Notes: generated by a model from the letters alone, not told the origin. DNA of 64,000 bases from Natrinema gelatinilyticum (GCF_024266705.1 NZ_CP100756.1:310001-374000), one strand, 5' to 3'; counted from the first letter of the stretch, positions 9,258-17,428 are shown. A program made the numbers and translations.

Positions 9258-9419
9258 ATGGAAACGAGAGAGATCGACGACCCCGCCGACACCGTACCTG
9301 CAGACTGGTTCGATAGCACGTTCGACCAACCCGACCTCCAGATGTATCTGCCGGGTACGCCGACAGTCAATTTCGTCGAGTACGTCGAACTGGCGACGAA
9401 GCTGTTGCTCGGACGGTAG
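9258..9419 (+). CDS. Conserved-looking 53-residue microprotein
   Basis: A short open frame from ATG 9258 to TAG 9417-9419. The product is acidic, begins METREIDDPADTVPADWFD, contains a YLPGTP turn and ends with a hydrophobic segment (NFVEYVELATKLLLGR) that could be an amphipathic helix. There is no cysteine or zinc motif. Its reality is supported by the excellent TATA box just upstream, haloarchaeal codon use and acidic composition. I do not recognise a family and infer no function. Confidence 0.6.
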   Translation: METREIDDPADTVPADWFDSTFDQPDLQMYLPGTPTVNFVEYVELATKLLLGR

Positions 9420-9526
9420 TGCGCTCGGCGACGTTCGTTCTCTCGCACCGATTCAAGGCCTCGAGCGAACGGCTTCGACCGAGACTGGAAAGATGGCGAC
9501 GATTGGCCACTCGTTCGGTCGCCATG

Positions 9527-9805
9527 TTAGTACCGAATTTCGAACCCGTCTTTGCCTCGCGGGTCCTCGAATTCGGACTGGACGTCCTCGACGTTGGCCG
9601 CCGGGCTTCCCACGTGACACCACTCGATCATCTCTTCGACGACGTCCTCGGGCCCCTCAAAGATTGCCTCGACGCGACCGTCTTCTAAATTCGTAACCCA
9701 GCCGTCGACACCCTTCTCGCGCGCTGCGTCGCGAGTATTGGCGCGGTAGTAGACGCCCTGTACCGTCCCCGAGACGAATACGTGTGCGCGGGTTCGACTT
9801 GCCAT
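9527..9805 (-). CDS. acyP: Acylphosphatase
   Basis: A 92-residue acylphosphatase, full length for the family, which hydrolyses carboxyl-phosphate bonds in small acyl phosphates such as acetyl phosphate. The substrate-binding arginine lies in the signature SGTVQGVYYRANTRDAA and the catalytic asparagine in GWVTNLEDGRVE. The fold is a small cytoplasmic ferredoxin-like one. Its start is next to the divergent RNA-processing gene, whose own likely start lies further downstream. Confidence 0.93.
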   Translation of the reverse strand: MASRTRAHVFVSGTVQGVYYRANTRDAAREKGVDGWVTNLEDGRVEAIFEGPEDVVEEMIEWCHVGSPAANVEDVQSEFEDPRGKDGFEIRY

Positions 9806-9953
9806 GCCTCAGCAATCGACTTCGAGCATGAAAAATCCGGGACCGTTCCGTCCGCGGTCGCACCGTTCGAATACCCGAGAGTCAGTCCGGCTACGATGGT
9901 TGGTCGGTCCCGAAGCGATACAGGCAGGTATCTCGAGGGCCTACTCGAGTCCA

Positions 9954-11045
9954 GTGACTGTACGGCACCGAGACGGCATCCATTTCGAACGGGGCGGCGA
10001 GCCGTGCGTCGTCGCCGACGCACGAAGCGCCGCGGGCAGGGTCAACGTCGTGAGCCACGCCCACGCGGACCACACGTTTCGGACGGCGCCGGAATCGATC
10101 GTCTGCTCGACCGAAACCGCCGCGATAGCCGAAGCCAGGACCGGCACCGGCTTCGAATTCGTCGAACGGGTCCCTGGCATCGAACTCGTTCCGGCCGGCC
10201 ACGTCGTCGGCTCCCGCGCGGCGATCATCGACCTGGATGACGTGTCCGGTAGTCTCGAGGACGTGACCGATGACGACGGTCCCCGACGCTACTGTTACAC
10301 CGGCGATTTCTCGACGCGCGATCGGTGTTACCTCGAGGGGTTCGATCCCCGCGCCGTCGACGCGGACGCGCTCGTCATGGAGACGACGTACGGGCTTCCA
10401 AAGTACCGATTTTCGCCGCAGGAGGAACTCGAGGCCGCGATCCTCGACTGGCTTCGCGACAACGACGACCGGCCGTGCTTCCTGTTCGGCTACTCGTTGG
10501 GCCGCGCCCAGAAGCTCCAGTGGGTGGCCCGCGACGCGACGGGCGACGGGGGCCGGGAGATTCTCGTCTCCGAGTCCATCCGCGAGGTGAATCGGGTTAT
10601 CGAACGCGCGACCGACGGCGACTCCCCGAACGGAGCGACCGATCGCCCGGCGGACGGGTCGGCTTCGGGCGGCCTTGAGTTCCCTGGGCGACGCTACGAC
10701 TCGCTCCGCGGACTGACCGACGAAATCGTGATCCTGCCGTCGAATCAGGCTCGAGCCGACTGGGTCGAGACGGCCGTCGACCGCGAGAACGGACTGAAGG
10801 CGGGCTTTTCGGGGTGGGCGGTCGACGACTCCTTCCGCTATCGAGGACACTACGACGTGACGTTTCCGCTCACGGACCACTGCGACTTCGATGAACTCGT
10901 CGAAACAGCTCGCGCGATCGATCCGGAGGTCGTCTACACGAACCACGGCTTCGACGAGGCGTTCGCCGACCACCTCGCGACCGAGTATGGCTATCGAGCG
11001 CAGCCGCTGAAGCGAAACCAAACGACCCTCGAGGAGTTCTTCTGA
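9954..11045 (+). CDS. Metallo-beta-lactamase/beta-CASP-like RNA 3'-end processing exonuclease
   Basis: A protein of about 363 residues with a metallo-beta-lactamase fold. The metal motif HAHADHT is followed by AGHVVGSRA, YTGDFSTRD and, near the C-terminus, PLTDHCDFDEL with YTNHGF, in the order of archaeal mRNA 3'-end processing factor and exonuclease-like proteins. These act on RNA or DNA ends in the cytoplasm. The reading frame extends upstream to 9804, but residues before GTG 9954 are basic, Ser/Arg-rich and unlike the family, so I place the start there with HRDGIHFERGGE. The downstream membrane-protein gene overlaps by one base (TGATG). The exact substrate is unknown. Confidence 0.8.
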   Translation: MTVRHRDGIHFERGGEPCVVADARSAAGRVNVVSHAHADHTFRTAPESIVCSTETAAIAEARTGTGFEFVERVPGIELVPAGHVVGSRAAIIDLDDVSGSLEDVTDDDGPRRYCYTGDFSTRDRCYLEGFDPRAVDADALVMETTYGLPKYRFSPQEELEAAILDWLRDNDDRPCFLFGYSLGRAQKLQWVARDATGDGGREILVSESIREVNRVIERATDGDSPNGATDRPADGSASGGLEFPGRRYDSLRGLTDEIVILPSNQARADWVETAVDRENGLKAGFSGWAVDDSFRYRGHYDVTFPLTDHCDFDELVETARAIDPEVVYTNHGFDEAFADHLATEYGYRAQPLKRNQTTLEEFF

Positions 11046-11293
11046 TGGGCCTCATCGACCGCTTCGAATCGGAGTATCTCGACGTCTCGAGTGGGCGTGC
11101 GACGGTCCGGGAGCTGCTCGAATTACTCGTCGGCGCGGTGCTGTTCGTCGTCGTCGCGAGCGCGCTCTCGTACTACCTGCTCAGCCGGCAGGTTGCACTC
11201 TGGGTCGCGGGAATCCTCGTCGTCGTCTTCACAGTGATGCTCGTTTCACAGGCCTACTGGGCCGTGACCGGCCGCGAAGACTACGCGGAGTAA
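11045..11293 (+). CDS. Small two-helix membrane protein
   Basis: This 82-residue protein has a short acidic N-terminus, then two hydrophobic segments (about residues 28-47 and 51-71) and a short acidic tail ending in EDYAE, so it should be an inner-membrane hairpin. Its start overlaps the preceding nuclease stop by one base, implying co-expression. No catalytic or metal motif is visible and I do not recognise the family beyond uncharacterised haloarchaeal membrane proteins. Confidence 0.7.
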   Translation: MGLIDRFESEYLDVSSGRATVRELLELLVGAVLFVVVASALSYYLLSRQVALWVAGILVVVFTVMLVSQAYWAVTGREDYAE

Positions 11294-11362
11294 CTGCCCT
11301 GCTCCCGGCACACCTGAGGGGATCGCTCACCTGTTCGCAAGTGGCAGAAGAGAGACTTCTGC

Positions 11363-11511
11363 AGGCGGAGCAGGCCGAGTGCCTCGGGATCGTACGGATA
11401 GCGGAGATTTCCGTGACGAAGCGAAGCGACGCTCCGCGAGGTCCGCGAGACCGACGGTCTCGCTGACGAGACGCTCCGCGTCTCGAACCACGTGACACCG
11501 AGGCGGTTCAC
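11363..11511 (+). repeat. Orphan IS1341-type (IS200/IS605) right end with expanded loop
   Basis: The stretch starts with the 26 bases AGGCGGAGCAGGCCGAGTGC plus CTCGGG and ends in GGCGGTTCAC. Both parts recur at 46485-46532, where they are joined directly. Here about 100 bases of GC-rich mini-hairpins (GACGCTCCGCG repeated) are inserted between them. The 5' part can be read as a protein C-terminus (LQAEQAECLG), as expected for the end of a tnpB frame running into its structured right end. The interpretation as a right end is inferred from the shared stem (CCTCGG/CCGAGG) and the shared TTCAC terminus. Confidence 0.5.
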
Positions 11512-11764
11512 CAGGATCGAGTTTGTAGTCGTAGAGACGAGAGCCGCGGATACTGGAGAGACTAACGACCAGCAGGATTTCGCCGGCGGACTCCAACGGT
11601 ACCATCGGCCGCTCGAGGAGTCGACAGAGATCCAGGAGGTGATCGACCAGTGATCGAGTGCTGGCTCCGCGAACGATGGGGCCGTCACAGTCAACCGCCC
11701 CTGGGTCACCTCTCTTGGAACAGTATTGATGGATAGTGAACGATGATTGGCGTTCAGGAGACAC
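11512..11764 (-). pseudogene. Truncated gene fragment abutting the orphan right end
   Basis: On the minus strand about 80 residues of haloarchaeal-looking coding sequence (for example ASTRSLVDHLLDLCRLLERP and SIRGSRLYDYKLDPG) run up to the repeat boundary at 11511 and then lose coding character. It looks like a gene cut by the neighbouring element. The family is not recognised, and chance coding cannot be excluded. Confidence 0.3.
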
Positions 11765-11822
11765 TGGTCGATCGTGAACTCGCCAGCTATTTACTTTTCA
11801 GAGCAGAGGTTCTGTCTCCAGT

Positions 11823-11984
11823 ATGGCAACGAAAGCAGCTTACGAGTGTCCCGTGTGTCATGAGGAACTCGAGGATGGCGAACAGATGGAGGAGCACCTG
11901 CTCCGTACCCACCCGAAGAAAAAGCTGGCCACGTTCGTCGCCACTGAGACGGTTACTAGGGAAGAAGAAGGCGTCTCTGAGTAA
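11823..11984 (+). CDS. C2H2-type zinc-finger microprotein
   Basis: A 53-residue protein opening MATKAAYECPVCHEELEDGE and continuing with MEEHLLRTH. The spacing C-x2-C-x(13-17)-H-x4-H is a classic C2H2 zinc finger, followed by a lysine patch (PKKK) and an acidic tail. Archaeal one-finger proteins of this size are often regulators or RNA/DNA-binding adaptors. The gene is monocistronic, in a stretch otherwise filled with element debris. A TATA-like ttacttttc lies about 35 bases upstream. Function is not known. Confidence 0.75.
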   Translation: MATKAAYECPVCHEELEDGEQMEEHLLRTHPKKKLATFVATETVTREEEGVSE

Positions 11985-12059
11985 GCTAGTCCATCTTCGA
12001 TTTTCGAACGACCTCGAGTCATTCGGCCTGTTCAGCCTGTCGGACATATAAGGGGGTTC

Positions 12060-12314
12060 TCAGTCCGTCCAGTTGGGGAGATAGCCGCGCAGCCGCGTGT
12101 TCTCGAGGTCTGCCAGCACGTCGAGTGATTCGATTTCACCGACACCGCGTGACCTGGTCCTGAACAGATCGGAGTCGATCGCGAGCAGCGCGTCGTACAA
12201 CTCGAGCATCGATGACGCGGCGATCGGCCAGCCGTCTTCGAGCAAGACGGCCGTGTCTCCGTTGGTCTCGAGCGCGGCGGCGATGTCTGGGTGCGTTTCG
12301 GCCACACCGTTCAT
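12060..12314 (-). CDS. Uncharacterised 84-residue acidic protein
   Basis: A soluble acidic protein beginning MNGVAETHPDIAAALETNGD and ending with GYLPNWTD. It has no cysteine, no membrane segment and no catalytic motif that I recognise. It follows taw1 and a small broken frame in the same direction, so it may be the last gene of that transcription unit. Composition and frame use are typical of haloarchaeal genes, which is why I keep it. Confidence 0.6.
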   Translation of the reverse strand: MNGVAETHPDIAAALETNGDTAVLLEDGWPIAASSMLELYDALLAIDSDLFRTRSRGVGEIESLDVLADLENTRLRGYLPNWTD

Positions 12315-12337
12315 TCCACTGCGCTTTCGACGGTAAT

Positions 12338-12484
12338 CTATTGCTCCGTGAACGTCTCGACGAGCACCTCCCGGAGCGGCTCGGTCGCATCGTGGCCGAT
12401 AGCTGCGATGGTCTAGACCGCCCGTCCGTCCTCGTCGATGAACGATCGAAGTGCCACCTGTTCACGTCGTCGAATACGGCTCAT
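12338..12484 (-). pseudogene. Small frame interrupted by one in-frame TAG
   Basis: Reading from ATG 12484, 23 residues (MSRIRRREQVALRSFIDEDG then RAV) are followed by a TAG and then, in the same frame, by 24 further residues of haloarchaeal character (TIAAIGHDATEPLREVLVET) before the normal stop. It sits 29 bases after taw1, in the same direction and before the 84-residue gene. It therefore looks like a 47-residue microprotein gene broken by a single base change, perhaps Gln to stop. The family is not recognised. Confidence 0.45.
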
Positions 12485-12513
12485 AACCGTTCTCGCCACG
12501 TGGATTTCGGACG

Positions 12514-13494
12514 TCAGTCGCCGGTGACGGGATCGCGTTCCCAGAACTCGCTTCCCTTTTTCAGTTTCGGAACCCACGTGTCGGTCGTCTTCGCCAGCAG
12601 CGCGACGCGGGACGCCGGAACGCCTTTCACCTCGGTAAACTCGGGCATGTGTTCGCCCACGGCCTCCGCGAATTCGACGACCTCGTCGTGGTCGGGCATC
12701 GCGGAGCGGTCGAGCCGACCTCGCGAGTGACCGACGTGCATGTAGGCTTTCAGCTCGATGAAATCCGGGTCAGCTTGCTGATAGAAGCCGGCGTACCAGT
12801 CTGGATGATGCATATTTTCTCCGTCGACGAGCGTCGTCCGCAAGACGGTTCGAGTGTCGTCTTTGTCCGCGAGCACGCCCATCGTCTCGAGCAGTTTCTC
12901 CCAGGCGTCGTCCTCCATTGCGCCGACCACCTGATCGAACGTGTGGCGCTCGGCCGCGTCGACGCTGACGTACAACTGGGTCGGATCGCACGCTCGGAGA
13001 ACGTCGGGGCGGGTGCCGTTCGAAACGAGAAACGTAGTGATATCACGGTCGTGGAAGGCCTCGATGAGTTCGGGCAGGAAGGGATAGAGCGTCGGTTCGC
13101 CGTCCAGCGAGATGGCGACGTGTCGGGGTTCCATCGCCTGATCGAACACCTCGCGGGGAACCTCGTCGTTACCGCCGTACCCCGAGAGGAGCTTCTTCTG
13201 GAGAGTGATCGATGCGTCGACGACGGCTTCCGGGTCGTCCCACTCCACGTCGTCCATTTCGTAGGCGTGACCGCTGTGGTCGCGCCAGCAAAAGACACAC
13301 CGCTCGTTACACCGGACGACGGGTGTCATCTGGATACAGCGATGGGACTCGATTCCGTAGAAAATATTCTTGTAACACTTGCCCTCGCCGCGCAGCGCGT
13401 TCGCCGTCCAGCCGCACGTCTGTGCTGCCGTGTGATTTTCGTTGTGATAATTCGGCGAGTCGACTTGCATCGGCCCGCTGTCGGAGTCGCTCAT
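12514..13494 (-). CDS. taw1: 4-demethylwyosine synthase (radical SAM)
   Basis: A 326-residue archaeal TYW1/Taw1, which condenses pyruvate with N1-methylguanosine-37 of tRNA-Phe to make 4-demethylwyosine. The radical SAM cluster is C62-x3-C66-x2-C69 in RCNERCVFCW. Three further conserved cysteines, C27, C40 and C53, fit the second auxiliary [4Fe-4S] cluster of this family. The motif HVAISLDGEPTLYPFLPE is the family's signature. Length is normal for archaea, which lack the eukaryotic flavodoxin domain. Confidence 0.95.
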   Translation of the reverse strand: MSDSDSGPMQVDSPNYHNENHTAAQTCGWTANALRGEGKCYKNIFYGIESHRCIQMTPVVRCNERCVFCWRDHSGHAYEMDDVEWDDPEAVVDASITLQKKLLSGYGGNDEVPREVFDQAMEPRHVAISLDGEPTLYPFLPELIEAFHDRDITTFLVSNGTRPDVLRACDPTQLYVSVDAAERHTFDQVVGAMEDDAWEKLLETMGVLADKDDTRTVLRTTLVDGENMHHPDWYAGFYQQADPDFIELKAYMHVGHSRGRLDRSAMPDHDEVVEFAEAVGEHMPEFTEVKGVPASRVALLAKTTDTWVPKLKKGSEFWERDPVTGD

Positions 13495-13785
13495 TAGTCC
13501 GTTCGTTCGAAACCCACAGCAATAACAGCCACGTTCACCGCTAGATCGAACGGCCGAATCTCGCTCTCTACGTTAGCGGACTGATCCTGCGATTTGATCG
13601 GACACGTCGGGTGTGGTGATACAGATTCGATCTCACGGATCGGGGAGAGGGTACCTTCGAATCCAGTGAGACGAAACAGAGACCAGTTTTCGTCCAATTC
13701 CGGTTCGAGTCCGTCGACGAATACGTTTTTCGAGACGAGTGCAAACCGCTCATCTCGAGCGGACGGTCCCCATCGGACGGTTTTA
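13495..13785. other. Intergenic stretch between taw1 and the IS5 element
   Basis: About 290 bases with no convincing gene. The minus-strand open frame over it begins inside the IS inverted repeat. If the element is removed in silico that frame meets a TAG and offers no start codon, so it is an artefact of insertion. Confidence 0.5.
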
Positions 13786-13794
13786 CTTTTCGCC

Positions 13795-14731
13795 GGTTCT
13801 ATTGAATCCACTGACGGCGTCGGGGTAAGTCGTCAGAATGATTGAATTGAAGCGGCAGAGGAAGCTTTGTGCAAAAGACTCTCTTCCGCTTCGTTAAACA
13901 GGCTGTGTCGATCGCACGAAAACTTACTGATGCAGCGCTGATGCAGATCAGCCATCCTGCCGGCAACGGAGTTGCCGGCTGGAAGCACGCTGTCCTGCAT
14001 TTTCTCCGGCTTCACATGGAAGCAACGCTCGAAGAAGTCCTCGATTGGGCCGAAGAGATGGAGCGGGTACGAGCCGCGCTCAATCTCAAGCGCGGCGAGC
14101 TCCCCGGCCCATCCGCGCTCTGCAAGTCGTTTGACCGAGCGCCGATGCGGATCTGGCGAGAGCTGCTCCGACTTTCGTCGGAGCTGCTCGAGCAGTCTGG
14201 TCACGCCGCCATTGACGCCACGTACTTCGACCGTCGACAGGCATCAACCCACTATCTCAACCGCTGTGACCGAGACGTACGGACGATACAAGCGACGTTT
14301 CTCGTCGATACCGCGCAGGGCGCGGTTATCGACGTTCACTGCAGCACGAAGTGGCCTAACGGAACCAACATCGGGCCGCAGGTCGCCCGGCGCAACGCCG
14401 GCGACCTGCTCAGCCTCGCCGCTGACAAAGGCTACGACGATATGAGCTTCCGCGAAGAGCTTCGTGCTGAAGAAGTAAGACCACTGATCAAACATCGCGT
14501 CTTCGCACCCTACGATCACGCGCACAATGCGCGGATAGAGGATGAACTCTACAACCAGCGCTCAATCTGTGAAACCGTGAACTCGGTGATCAAGCGCTCG
14601 TACGGCTCCGCCGTCCGAGCGCGTGCATGGTATCGCCAGTTCCGTGAAATCGCTCTCGCAGCCGCAGTCTATAACGTCGAACAAGCCGTCAAACAATGAA
14701 TCCCGTCGCCCTCTGCGGATTCAATAGAGCC
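13795..14731 (+). mobile_element. Complete IS5-family insertion sequence with target duplication
   Basis: The element is 937 bp and carries one transposase gene. Its ends are imperfect inverted repeats of about 28 bp (13795-13822 and 14704-14731), opening GGTTCTATTGAATCC on the left and, inverted, GGCTCTATTGAATCC on the right. It is flanked by the direct repeat CTTTTCGCC at 13786-13794 and 14732-14740, an 8-9 bp target duplication. Intact repeats and an intact gene indicate a recent insertion. Confidence 0.9.
13869..14699 (+). CDS. IS5-family transposase
   Basis: A 276-residue DDE transposase of haloarchaeal IS5 type, ending just inside the right inverted repeat. Catalytic candidates are the first aspartate in HAAIDATYFDRR, the second in LAADKGYDD and the glutamate in SICETVNSVIKRSYG, in the spacing expected of IS5/IS1182-type enzymes. 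The N-terminal 60 residues are helical and probably bind the ends. The frame is undamaged, so the element is potentially active. Confidence 0.92.
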   Translation: MQKTLFRFVKQAVSIARKLTDAALMQISHPAGNGVAGWKHAVLHFLRLHMEATLEEVLDWAEEMERVRAALNLKRGELPGPSALCKSFDRAPMRIWRELLRLSSELLEQSGHAAIDATYFDRRQASTHYLNRCDRDVRTIQATFLVDTAQGAVIDVHCSTKWPNGTNIGPQVARRNAGDLLSLAADKGYDDMSFREELRAEEVRPLIKHRVFAPYDHAHNARIEDELYNQRSICETVNSVIKRSYGSAVRARAWYRQFREIALAAAVYNVEQAVKQ

Positions 14732-14760
14732 CTTTTCGCCCGAAGAGCCGTGACGAGCGA

Positions 14761-14898
14761 GTGCCCGACCGATTCACTGGTCTATTTGCAATCGGCGAAC
14801 TGGATACGATCATCGGTCGGCGCGAGACCGACGATATCGATATCGTGTACACCGTACCACCATCGACCGATCTCGGAATGACATCCTCCCCGGCGTGA
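14761..14898 (+). pseudogene. Truncated N-terminal gene fragment
   Basis: From GTG 14761 an acidic protein starts (VPDRFTGLFAIGELDTIIGR, then RETDDIDIVYTVPPSTDLGM) and after about 40 residues runs into the repeat hairpin at 14888-14907, where it stops at once. It appears to be the 5' end of a gene cut by an IS1341-type element. The upstream IS5 element probably also separated it from its promoter. The family is not recognised. Confidence 0.4.
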
Positions 14899-14916
14899 AC
14901 GCCGGGGTTTCCTCCG
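14878..14916 (-). repeat. Orphan IS1341-type right end (GATGTCA class)
   Basis: On the minus strand the segment reads ...GGGAAACCCCGGCG-hairpin-GGGGAGGATGTCAT. A perfect 8-bp stem (14888-14895 with 14900-14907) closes a four-base loop. The same layout, with different stem bases, recurs at 52240-52270 next to tnpB debris. I infer a right end of a TnpB element that has otherwise decayed. Confidence 0.5.
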
Positions 14917-15350
14917 TGAGAGTCTCAGCCGGTCTCCGACTCACCGGAGGCGACAGTCCCGTCACGGTGGATGATGCTCGGGTTTGTACGCTGGTCGGTG
15001 GGACGGTGAGAGCGTGATAACTCCGACCAGTCGTGGTCGTCCCACTCGAACCGTGCTCGAAAACGCGACGCGTTTTCGCCATTCCGGTAATCGGTTATTT
15101 CCGAGGTCACGGGCCGTGCCGTCGGCCTTATTAACGTGGTCGGGGAGACCAGGGTCGATGGTTCCCCCGGGGACAGGGTAATTCACACTGTTTCACGTCC
15201 CCACCGGACGTCTCACCCGTCAAGACTACGCACAGCCAGGAATACTCGACCCACCTTACTGGTCGTCATCGGTCCCTGAGGGGACGTGCAACGTCTCTTT
15301 GACATCGGAGTCTCGTTTCACGATGTCTACGGCTACTCCCACCCGTTCGA
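14917..15350 (-). other. Decayed mobile-element sequence
   Basis: Three overlapping minus-strand frames share the interval (for example PGLPDHVNKADGTARDLGNN at about 15100-15160 and SRFRARFEWDDHDWSELSRS at about 15010-15070). None is complete and each shows protein-like character only locally. A frame ends in TLHVPSGTDDDQ with a stop near 15265. This looks like frameshifted remains of a TnpB-type element whose right end is at 14878-14916. Confidence 0.35.
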
Positions 15351-16529
15351 TTACACGGCTTCGCCTTCGCTCGTCGAATCGATCAGCGTCCGACCGGTCC
15401 GTCGAGCCTCGACGTACTCCCGATCTATCTCGACCCCGAGTCCCGGCCCGTCGGGAACCGTCACCGTTCCGTCGTCCGAGACGGATTCGACGTCGCTCAC
15501 GAACGCTTTCTGATTCATCCAGTTCACGTCCTGGGGATGGACGAGCGCGTGCTCGAAGTAGTTCGAATTTCGGATCGCGCTCATGCAGTGCATCGTCGCT
15601 GGTCCACCGAGGTGAAGTTCGACGTCGAGGCCGAACGCCTCGGCCGCTCGGGCGATTTTCAGGACGCCGGTGATACCGCCGTCCTGGTGGACGTCCGCAC
15701 GGACGAGTTCCACCGCCTCGGCCGCCATGTGATCGACCCGTCCGAACGGCCCGCTTCGAACGTGTTCGAGCCCCAGGAGCGGCGTTCGTAATTCCCGCGT
15801 CAGGGTTTTCGACAGGGTCATGCTATGACCCGTATCGGACATGGGATCTTCGTACCAGTAGAACCCGAATTCGTCGAGGGCTCGACCGACCTCGAGCGTA
15901 TCCATGTACGTCTCGTAATTGCTCGCGGGATCGAGCATCAGATCCATTTCGTCTCCGACCCGCTCGCTGACCGCCCGACAGAGTTCGATATCTGACTCCG
16001 GTCGCCCGTCGGGATGCCCATGTAACTTGAACGCCGGGTAGCCGCGGTCGAGGCATTCTTCAGCGAAATCGGCGAACGCCTCCGGCGAACTCAGCCCGTC
16101 CGGGGCCTCGTCCACGAAGAAGGTCGATGCGTACGCCGGCAGTTCCGTCCGATACCCGCCGAGAAGTGCAGAGATGCTTTCTCCGTAGTATTTCCCCGCG
16201 AGATCCCAGAGCGCGATATCGATCGGTCCGAGCCCCATGTGATCGCTATGTCGAAGTCCCCGCCAGATGTCCTGCCAGATCCCTTCACGCTCGAGCGGAT
16301 CTCTCCCGATAAGGAACTCCGAGGCCGCCATCTCTATGTGGGTGATCATCGACCGGGCGTAGGTGATGCTCCGATAGGTTCCCTCGAGGCCGTCCGCGGT
16401 GCGGATCGTCAGGATAAAACCGGGCGTCTCGAGGGTATTTCCGGGGTCGTAGACCTGGTGCCCGTGGCTGTTTCCGATGTCTTCGAGTTCGTAGGTGAAT
16501 TCGTCGATCTCAATGTCACTGATTTTCAT
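15351..16529 (-). CDS. Enolase-superfamily (mandelate racemase/muconate lactonizing) dehydratase
   Basis: A 392-residue enzyme with the capping domain followed by a modified TIM barrel. Catalytic residues are in place: K168-x-H170 in AFKLHGHP, metal ligands D200 (LMLD), E227 (YEDP) and E255 (GLEHV), and a D283/H306 dyad (QDGG and ELHLGG). This pattern fits an acid-sugar dehydratase of the mandelate racemase subgroup that abstracts the proton alpha to a carboxylate. The KxH variant rather than KxK narrows the group but does not fix the substrate. The gene stands alone between element debris and small membrane proteins. Confidence 0.85.
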   Translation of the reverse strand: MKISDIEIDEFTYELEDIGNSHGHQVYDPGNTLETPGFILTIRTADGLEGTYRSITYARSMITHIEMAASEFLIGRDPLEREGIWQDIWRGLRHSDHMGLGPIDIALWDLAGKYYGESISALLGGYRTELPAYASTFFVDEAPDGLSSPEAFADFAEECLDRGYPAFKLHGHPDGRPESDIELCRAVSERVGDEMDLMLDPASNYETYMDTLEVGRALDEFGFYWYEDPMSDTGHSMTLSKTLTRELRTPLLGLEHVRSGPFGRVDHMAAEAVELVRADVHQDGGITGVLKIARAAEAFGLDVELHLGGPATMHCMSAIRNSNYFEHALVHPQDVNWMNQKAFVSDVESVSDDGTVTVPDGPGLGVEIDREYVEARRTGRTLIDSTSEGEAV

Positions 16530-16819
16530 TGCGGACGTGTTCCGTGGTAGTCGGTCGTGGTCCGAGAACTGGGTTCGCGGACGTGTTTCCCGCGTAAGGG
16601 TACCGGTTCAGGACCTGTCTCTCCCTCGAGAAGGATAAAAGAGCGCTCCTTGTAGAGTTTTGCTGCCAACAAAATAATTATCATCGGTTACCGTCATCTG
16701 CCGGTAATTCAGTTCGTATCCATTACTGTATTCGTCGGTTCCGATACGGAATAGGGATCCGTCGCATCGCTCCGGCACGCTCGGAGACGGGATGGTGACT
16801 CGACCAGCGAATAGATCGC
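16530..16819. other. Intergenic region upstream of the dehydratase
   Basis: About 290 bases with no gene. An AT-rich patch around 16660-16690 could be promoter for the dehydratase, but it lies more than 130 bases from the ATG, so the assignment is weak. Confidence 0.3.
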
Positions 16820-17155
16820 TCACTCATCGTCGCTGCGCCCGCTCGAGGACTCGTCAGCGGGCGCGTTCGGCAGCGTCGTCGGATCGGCGGGTTCGCCGCC
16901 GTGGATGGCGTCGTCGCGTTCGAACAGGTACAGCGCCGGCCCCGCGAGTACGATCACGAGCAAGCCCGGAATCGGCACGTCCAGCGGGGAGAGATAGATG
17001 GCGAATCCACCACCACAGGTGACGGCGACGAATCCCGCCCAGAGGAGAGGTCTCGAAATCTCGAGTCGCTTCGCGTCCCGGTACACGGCACCGCTACAGC
17101 CGAGGACGACGACGAATCCCAGAAGTGCGACGGCAACACCCTGCAGCGAGACCAT
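16820..17155 (-). CDS. Small membrane protein with acidic tail
   Basis: A 111-residue protein (start at ATG 17155, MVSLQGVAVALLG) with three predicted membrane segments (about residues 5-24, 36-55 and 59-76) and a cytosolic acidic Ser/Asp/Glu tail. A longer frame to 17236 adds a basic leader without haloarchaeal character. There is no recognisable enzymatic motif, and I cannot name the family. Confidence 0.65.
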   Translation of the reverse strand: MVSLQGVAVALLGFVVVLGCSGAVYRDAKRLEISRPLLWAGFVAVTCGGGFAIYLSPLDVPIPGLLVIVLAGPALYLFERDDAIHGGEPADPTTLPNAPADESSSGRSDDE

Positions 17156-17236
17156 ACGTCGTCTTACGCGAACGGCGGCAAAAGGGTTCTGAGACAGCGG
17201 TCTGTGACCGGCCCGCACGTCGTTTGCGGTCGTCAT

Positions 17237-17428
17237 CCGATTCCGATTTTCCGTTTCGACTTCCGACTTCGATCACCACTCTCCGATTTCGATCACCCGT
17301 CTCGCCTTCCGGCTCAGATTTCCCCTCCCGGACTCGGATCACCGCTCTCCGACTCGGATCGTCTCGTCACCCGATCGCTCGCGTACGAAAGCCTCGTCCT
17401 CTTGTCCGGGCAGGCCGTTCGATCGTTC
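17237..17428 (+). repeat. Degenerate short tandem repeats
   Basis: Variants of a unit like TTCGATCACC-N2-TCTCCGA (for example tcgatcaccactctccgatt, tcgatcacccgtctcgcctt, cggatcaccgctctccgact) recur with a period near 27-38 bases. The copies are imperfect and overlap the upstream side of the next small gene. They may be regulatory or simply replication slippage. Confidence 0.4.

Noticed and set aside
13494..13811. A 105-residue minus-strand frame upstream of taw1
   Set aside because: Its ATG lies in the IS5 inverted repeat. Without the element the frame has an upstream TAG and no start codon.
17237..17428. CRISPR array
   Set aside because: The units are imperfect, of irregular period and without unique spacers of constant length; no cas genes are nearby.
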